DNA of 8,297 nt. Origin: Bacteroidales bacterium UBA3742. GTDB lineage: Bacteria > Bacteroidota > Bacteroidia > Bacteroidales > Paludibacteraceae. A program made the position numbers and the translations under genes. Below, piece by piece: positions 5,318-8,297 of this stretch (the first letter of the stretch is position 1; each line of letters opens with the position of its first letter). The stretch covers positions 17,229 to 25,525 of the forward strand of contig DFGU01000082.1 of NCBI GenBank assembly GCA_002371785.1. Reading direction: 5' to 3'. The notes below the pieces were generated by a model. That model did no database searches and was not told the origin of the DNA. It saw nothing but the letters and a program-made list of their open reading frames with translations.

Positions 5318-6121
5318 TTATGGCACGTATATAAAACAGTTGTCGCATCCCGGCACCTGCCCGATAGTGGTCGCAAAATCCACATACCGCTCCTTGCGAT
5401 AGAACGAGAACGTCTGATCTCCCGGAGCTGATGCTACAGGAGCAAAACGCAAATTGCCACTTACAATTGTGACGCACAAAAACTTACTTACCGCCGGACA
5501 ATACATGAAACCGCCGGATAATTGCATATTCAAATTACCCGAACTTCCACACCTCACCGCAGAACCTGTCGCATTCAGATAATACGTCGGATAATTCACC
5601 GACCGCAATTGGAATTTACTATCCTCCTGCTCAAGATATACCCATCCGTATGTATCCGCCAAGGCATCAGATATCTTAAGTAGAGACGCCGAATATCTTA
5701 AGTGTATGGTATCTACAGCCATATTTTCGGTAAATGCATTTCTAGGCATCCAGCAACTCGTTCCGGACACCGTTGCCAGTAGCACCGTATCGCCGTCGGC
5801 CGGCGAAGCGCATTGGCGGAGCATCAGTTCGCCGCCTCCGTCTGCACGGGCAAACATGGCATAGTATGTCGTTTCCACAGCCGGTGTCACCGTTGCGCCG
5901 AGGCCGTAATAGGTCGCCGGACGCTGTCCGTCGGCAATCTCGCCCGGCGTCCATCCCAGCAAGGTCAGTCCGAGTGCGTCGGCCACAGCCTGCACGCCGT
6001 CGCTGACCGATGTAGGGAGCGTCTCCGTATCGCCGGCAGAGACCGTCACTGTCTCCTGCAACGCCCATATCGGCATCGCCAGCAACAAACAGACTATATA
6101 GAGTAGCAGTCGTTTTGTCAC
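5318..6121 (-). CDS. Secreted protein with InlB-like repeat and beta-rich C-terminal domain
   Basis: The 267-residue product begins at a GTG codon (6119-6121). The next in-frame ATG, at residue 16, would delete most of the signal peptide, so GTG is preferred. The signal peptide spans about 1-20 (RLLLYIVCLLLAMPIWA). Residues about 22-92 resemble an InlB/Listeria-Bacteroides repeat: GWTPGEIADGQ, a glycine turn, then TTYYAMFA. Residues about 105-245 resemble the beta-rich, possibly trefoil-like domain common in secreted Prevotella proteins, ending in FSFYRKE. After Cys11 in the signal peptide, the mature part has seven cysteines, including a C-terminal GCDNCF (258-263). There is no type IX sorting tail. 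The 5' half of the gene is visibly GC-richer than the 3' half, suggesting a domain join near 5745. It is the second gene of the operon, four bases after the first gene. The function is unknown. Confidence 0.8.
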   Translation of the reverse strand: MTKRLLLYIVCLLLAMPIWALQETVTVSAGDTETLPTSVSDGVQAVADALGLTLLGWTPGEIADGQRPATYYGLGATVTPAVETTYYAMFARADGGGELMLRQCASPADGDTVLLATVSGTSCWMPRNAFTENMAVDTIHLRYSASLLKISDALADTYGWVYLEQEDSKFQLRSVNYPTYYLNATGSAVRCGSSGNLNMQLSGGFMYCPAVSKFLCVTIVSGNLRFAPVASAPGDQTFSFYRKERYVDFATTIGQVPGCDNCFIYVP

Positions 6122-6125
6122 GTTC

Positions 6126-6551
6126 CTAGATTTCTTCTCTTCGTCCTACGCCAAACTCGTATTGCTTTCCATTGCCTTTGTTGAGGAACGTGCCGGAAAA
6201 ATTGATATGCATATATCCCATGCGCATCTTATAGGTGATTACGCCCGAAAATTGCCCGGAGTTCTTGCCGGCAGGCGTATATTCCTGCAATGTCAGATGC
6301 GAACAGCCGTCGCAATAATAGACCTGTCCCATTTCGTAATCAGTACACTCACTCTCGCGGGATACATGGAGTTTAAAACGAGACTTCGGATTTTTATCGT
6401 AATAGTAATACCCCTCATAGGTATTGTCGTTCAGTACCATGTGGATTTTGTAGGGGCCTATCGAACCGGCAAGCGTCATATTGCGTGCCTGGATTGTTGC
6501 GGCCGACGTCAACGCTGCCACAAGCAGAAGAACGGATAGTAGTTTCTTCAT
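6126..6551 (-). CDS. Small secreted beta-rich protein
   Basis: The 141-residue protein has a clear signal peptide (MKKLLSVLLLVAALTSAATIQA, 1-22). The frame stays open upstream to 6743, but the promoter at 6591-6622 and a terminator lie inside that extension, so ATG 6551 is the start. The mature part alternates short strands with glycine turns: LAGSIGPYKIHMVL, YEGYYYYDK, FKLHV, LTLQEY, GQFSGVI and HINFSGTFLN. This fits a small beta-barrel or lipocalin-like fold; I recognise the pattern from small exported Bacteroidales proteins but cannot give a family name. There are three cysteines in the mature part: C69 and a CDGC pair at 80-83. It is the first gene of the operon, with a leader of about 33 nt. 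The function is unknown. Confidence 0.8.
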   Translation of the reverse strand: MKKLLSVLLLVAALTSAATIQARNMTLAGSIGPYKIHMVLNDNTYEGYYYYDKNPKSRFKLHVSRESECTDYEMGQVYYCDGCSHLTLQEYTPAGKNSGQFSGVITYKMRMGYMHINFSGTFLNKGNGKQYEFGVGRREEI

Positions 6552-6590
6552 AATACCAAAATATTTCAGTTCATGATTCTTTTTGCGGTG

Positions 6591-6622
6591 CAAAATTACT
6601 GCTTTTTTCTGACATACGCAAA
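6591..6622 (-). promoter_or_regulatory. Bacteroidetes-type promoter of the PqqD/S24-S26 operon
   Basis: On the minus strand, TTTG (6619-6622) and TAATTTTG (6591-6598) are 20 bp apart, matching the consensus. Transcription should start near 6584. The -33 box lies at the base of the terminator stem of the upstream gene set, so the two signals share bases. Confidence 0.82.
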
Positions 6623-6660
6623 AAAAATCGTACATATGCCAATTTATGTGCGATTTTTTT
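6618..6660 (-). terminator. Long-stem terminator after the small membrane protein gene
   Basis: Bases 6621-6636 pair with 6645-6660 to give a 16-bp stem, with one G-T pair and an 8-nt loop. In the minus-strand RNA the stem ends in a U-run (6620-6627) that itself forms part of the helix. The flanks are symmetric, so it could also work on the plus strand. It ends the gene set 8297-6676 and leads straight into the next promoter. Confidence 0.8.
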
Positions 6661-6675
6661 GCAGAATGCAGGTCT

Positions 6676-6882
6676 TTATTCAGCCGGTGCGTCAGTGTTG
6701 TTCTCGTTGTTGTCTTCTTTCTTCTTGTCGCGAACGAGACCAAAGACTTCCCAAAGCAGGAACAGGAAACCGACTACTACAAGGGCTGTCGAGCTCTCGG
6801 TGCCCTTGAGTACATACTCGCCCGAAAGGCCCATGATGATAAGAGCAACACTTACCAGAATACCAATAATTCTTCCAATCAT
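6676..6882 (-). CDS. Small two-helix membrane protein
   Basis: The 68-residue product has two hydrophobic segments, about 3-20 (GRIIGILVSVALIIMGLSG) and about 33-51 (ALVVVGFLFLLWEVFGLV). They are joined by a short polar loop, GEYVLKGTESST, and followed by a charged acidic tail (RDKKKEDNNENNTDAPAE). A hairpin in the inner membrane with both ends in the cytoplasm is likely, from the positive residues after helix 2. It starts 24 bases after the upstream gene and is followed by a strong terminator, so it is probably the last gene of that operon. I cannot name a family. Small size limits confidence, but codon-level openness, spacing and the terminator support it. Confidence 0.72.
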   Translation of the reverse strand: MIGRIIGILVSVALIIMGLSGEYVLKGTESSTALVVVGFLFLLWEVFGLVRDKKKEDNNENNTDAPAE

Positions 6883-6906
6883 AATCGTTTAATATTTAGG
6901 GGTTAA

Positions 6907-8079
6907 TTAGTAATCATATACTTTAGCCAAACCAAACTTGGCATACATATCGTCTGCAAAGCGCGAGAAACTGATCTCCGTCATTCGTCGATAGCCGTCG
7001 CTGATATTTACGACAAACGGTATGTCCTTTTCGGGAGTGCCCTTACCCGAATATTCGAAAATAACGTCCGAATCCGGAATAGTAAACCGCACATGGAAGG
7101 AGATGGATATACCTACCAGATAATTCTTAGGCAAATTATTCACCGCGTATGTCCATAGATGCGGATAGCGTTTACCGCCGATAACATCTTCCTGGCTATT
7201 GATCACATAATCAAACTGCGCCATAGGAATGGTGGGGTTTGTTTCGTTCTTATTGCCCGTATAACTACCGGTAACCACCTGTATAAATCCGGGAGTGAAT
7301 ATCTCATCGAAACTCTTCTGGAGGCCGTCGCTCAGTATGTTATTGAGTGCCGCTTTGTCTCGCGAAGAGAAGTTCTCCTTGATCGAAACGACGTTGCCCT
7401 TGACAGGCAGTAATATACTATAGTTACCCGGGGTCTCTATGACCTCGCGAATCTCCCGACTATATTCGGAATAGTCTTTAAGATGGATAGTAGGATGCGT
7501 AGAGATCGTTAGTTGATTCTGGCGGTGGGTTTTCATGTAGTCGAGCAGTGCTTCGAAATAGCGTACCGCCTTGGCTGACTTCTTCGTGTTTTTAGTTGCG
7601 CGATAGTTATCCAACTTGCTATCCCAAATACTATCGCAGATACGGTTCACTTCGTCCGCATAAGCGCCTTGCGGATAATGTTGCAGATAGGCTGTTACGT
7701 TAGTCATTTGAGTGCCATAATAGCGTATCCTTCTGTAATAGAGCTGCTCGAGTTGCTGGTTCACCTCGGCTGCATGCTCGCCTTGGGGAAAGTCGTCCAG
7801 ATAGAATTGATAGCTGCTTTCGTCATTCGGATGAAGTTGGACATTACGGTACAAGACTTCCTCTATATGTTTACCATAGGGGAATGCCAAAATATACGAA
7901 TTCACAGCCTCCTCTTCGGCCTCCTTGGATTCCGCATGGGTAATCGCCCGATACGTACGCCATTCTTGCGTCACAGGCAGGTAATAAACCACCGCAGCCA
8001 AAATAATCAAGCCCATGATGACCAGTATGGGCAGGCAGGACTTACCCGTCGATTGCGCCTGCGTTCTGTTTGTTTCCAT
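6907..8079 (-). CDS. Membrane-anchored protein with FPxG repeats
   Basis: The 390-residue product has a short polar N-terminus and one membrane segment at about 16-36 (CLPILVIMGLIILAAVVYYL), so most of it should lie in the periplasm. Residues about 55-150 carry three similar motifs, YILAFPYGKHIEEV (62-75), YLDDFPQGEHAAEV (93-106) and YLQHYPQGAYADEV (131-144), about 31 and 38 residues apart. This is a TPR-like, YbgF/BamD-style helical repeat pattern. The remainder (about 190-390) is a mixed alpha/beta domain I do not recognise, with strand-rich segments such as LVGISISFHVRFTIP. A role in envelope assembly or scaffolding is possible but is only an inference. It lies 69 bases after the partial gene at 8149 and 24 bases before the small membrane protein gene, probably in one transcript. 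Confidence 0.82.
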   Translation of the reverse strand: METNRTQAQSTGKSCLPILVIMGLIILAAVVYYLPVTQEWRTYRAITHAESKEAEEEAVNSYILAFPYGKHIEEVLYRNVQLHPNDESSYQFYLDDFPQGEHAAEVNQQLEQLYYRRIRYYGTQMTNVTAYLQHYPQGAYADEVNRICDSIWDSKLDNYRATKNTKKSAKAVRYFEALLDYMKTHRQNQLTISTHPTIHLKDYSEYSREIREVIETPGNYSILLPVKGNVVSIKENFSSRDKAALNNILSDGLQKSFDEIFTPGFIQVVTGSYTGNKNETNPTIPMAQFDYVINSQEDVIGGKRYPHLWTYAVNNLPKNYLVGISISFHVRFTIPDSDVIFEYSGKGTPEKDIPFVVNISDGYRRMTEISFSRFADDMYAKFGLAKVYDY

Positions 8080-8108
8080 AAGTTATTGATAGGGATAATT
8101 CTTATCTC

Positions 8109-8122
8109 AAATACGCGTATTT
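8109..8122. other. Perfect 14-bp palindrome in the intercistronic gap
   Basis: AAATACGCGTATTT is a perfect palindrome lying between the partial gene at 8149 and the start codon at 8079, with a T-run (to 8126) on the plus strand. No consensus promoter was found in this 69-bp gap. It could be a protein-binding site or a coincidence. Confidence 0.3.
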
Positions 8123-8148
8123 TTTTATGTACTCAATCTTTGCGAATT

Positions 8149-8297
8149 TTAACTCTTCGTTGCGCGTCGCAGGTATTCGGCGGCTTTCTCATCGGCTTCT
8201 TGGGCATAGCGCAACTGGGTGCGGTAGCGGTCCCAGGCATCCGCAGCATAACGCTGCTGCGTACGCGCCCGGTCCATAGCATCCTCGGCATAACGCG
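8149..8297 (-). CDS. C-terminal end of a protein with 14-residue helical repeats (partial)
   Basis: The minus strand reads open from the window edge to a TAA (8149-8151), giving 48 residues. They fall into three 14-residue units, RYAEDAMDRARTQQ, RYAADAWDRYRTQL and RYAQEADEKAAEYL, then RRATKS. Fourteen residues is two heptads, and the units are rich in Ala, Arg, Glu and Gln, so a coiled coil or long helix is likely. The 42-bp unit is also visible in the DNA as repeated CGTTATGC-type words. The start and the rest of the gene lie outside the window. Function cannot be told from this fragment; the two downstream genes suggest an envelope-associated set. Confidence 0.75.
   Translation of the reverse strand, partial: RYAEDAMDRARTQQRYAADAWDRYRTQLRYAQEADEKAAEYLRRATKS

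Noticed and set aside
4515..6551. Calling the operon a PQQ or RiPP biosynthetic cluster
   Set aside because: No precursor peptide, radical-SAM enzyme, YcaO, cyclase or exporter is visible in the window; only the PqqD-like fold and a peptidase are present.
6126..6743. N-terminally extended start at 6743 for the small secreted protein
   Set aside because: The extension would contain a terminator and the consensus promoter and would bury the signal peptide at residue 65.

Overview
The window looks like part of a Bacteroidales chromosome, probably Prevotella-like or a related gut or rumen lineage. The gene families fit this. They are a RhuM-family protein, a large secreted Ig-like surface protein with a short type-IX-like C-terminal motif, an S24/S26 peptidase next to a PqqD-like protein, and secreted proteins with an InlB-type repeat. 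Three promoters on the minus strand also match the Bacteroidetes sigma-ABfr consensus, TTTG then TAnnTTTG, each with exactly 20 bp between the boxes. Every gene I support lies on the minus strand, so transcription runs from high to low coordinates.

Layout, left to right. Bases 1-452 hold no gene. They contain a 71-bp tandem array of short hairpins, an 11-mer array, a lone related hairpin, and three copies of TTTTTGTCG, each followed by a different duplicated octamer. A complete RhuM-family gene (453-1481) follows, with its promoter at 1572-1603. The intergenic stretch 1482-1881 also has a GC-rich hairpin, two 14-bp twin repeats and a UUCG-loop terminator that ends the next gene. Bases 1882-4065 encode a 727-residue secreted modular protein. 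Its roughly 200-nt leader holds an imperfect stem-loop and ten in-phase heptamers, including five GGG tracts on the sense strand (a canonical G-quadruplex pattern). Its promoter is interlocked with a terminator-like inverted repeat.

Bases 4515-6551 form a compact four-gene operon read from one promoter (6591-6622). In order of transcription it encodes a small secreted beta-rich protein, a larger secreted protein with an InlB-like repeat and a GTG start, an S24/S26-type peptidase, and a PqqD-like protein. The peptidase and peptide-binding-fold pair behind two exported products suggests a peptide or protein processing system. No modifying enzyme or transporter is visible here.

Bases 6676-8297 hold a second minus-strand gene set: the C-terminal end of a protein built of 14-residue helical repeats (cut by the window edge), a membrane-anchored protein with FPxG-type repeats, and a two-helix small membrane protein. 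A long-stem terminator follows at 6618-6660.

The most unusual content is not in the genes. It is the set of intergenic short tandem repeats with units of 7, 8, 11, 14 and 71 bp. Unit sequences change abruptly between neighbours while spacing is kept, and in three cases the repeats sit against a stop codon.
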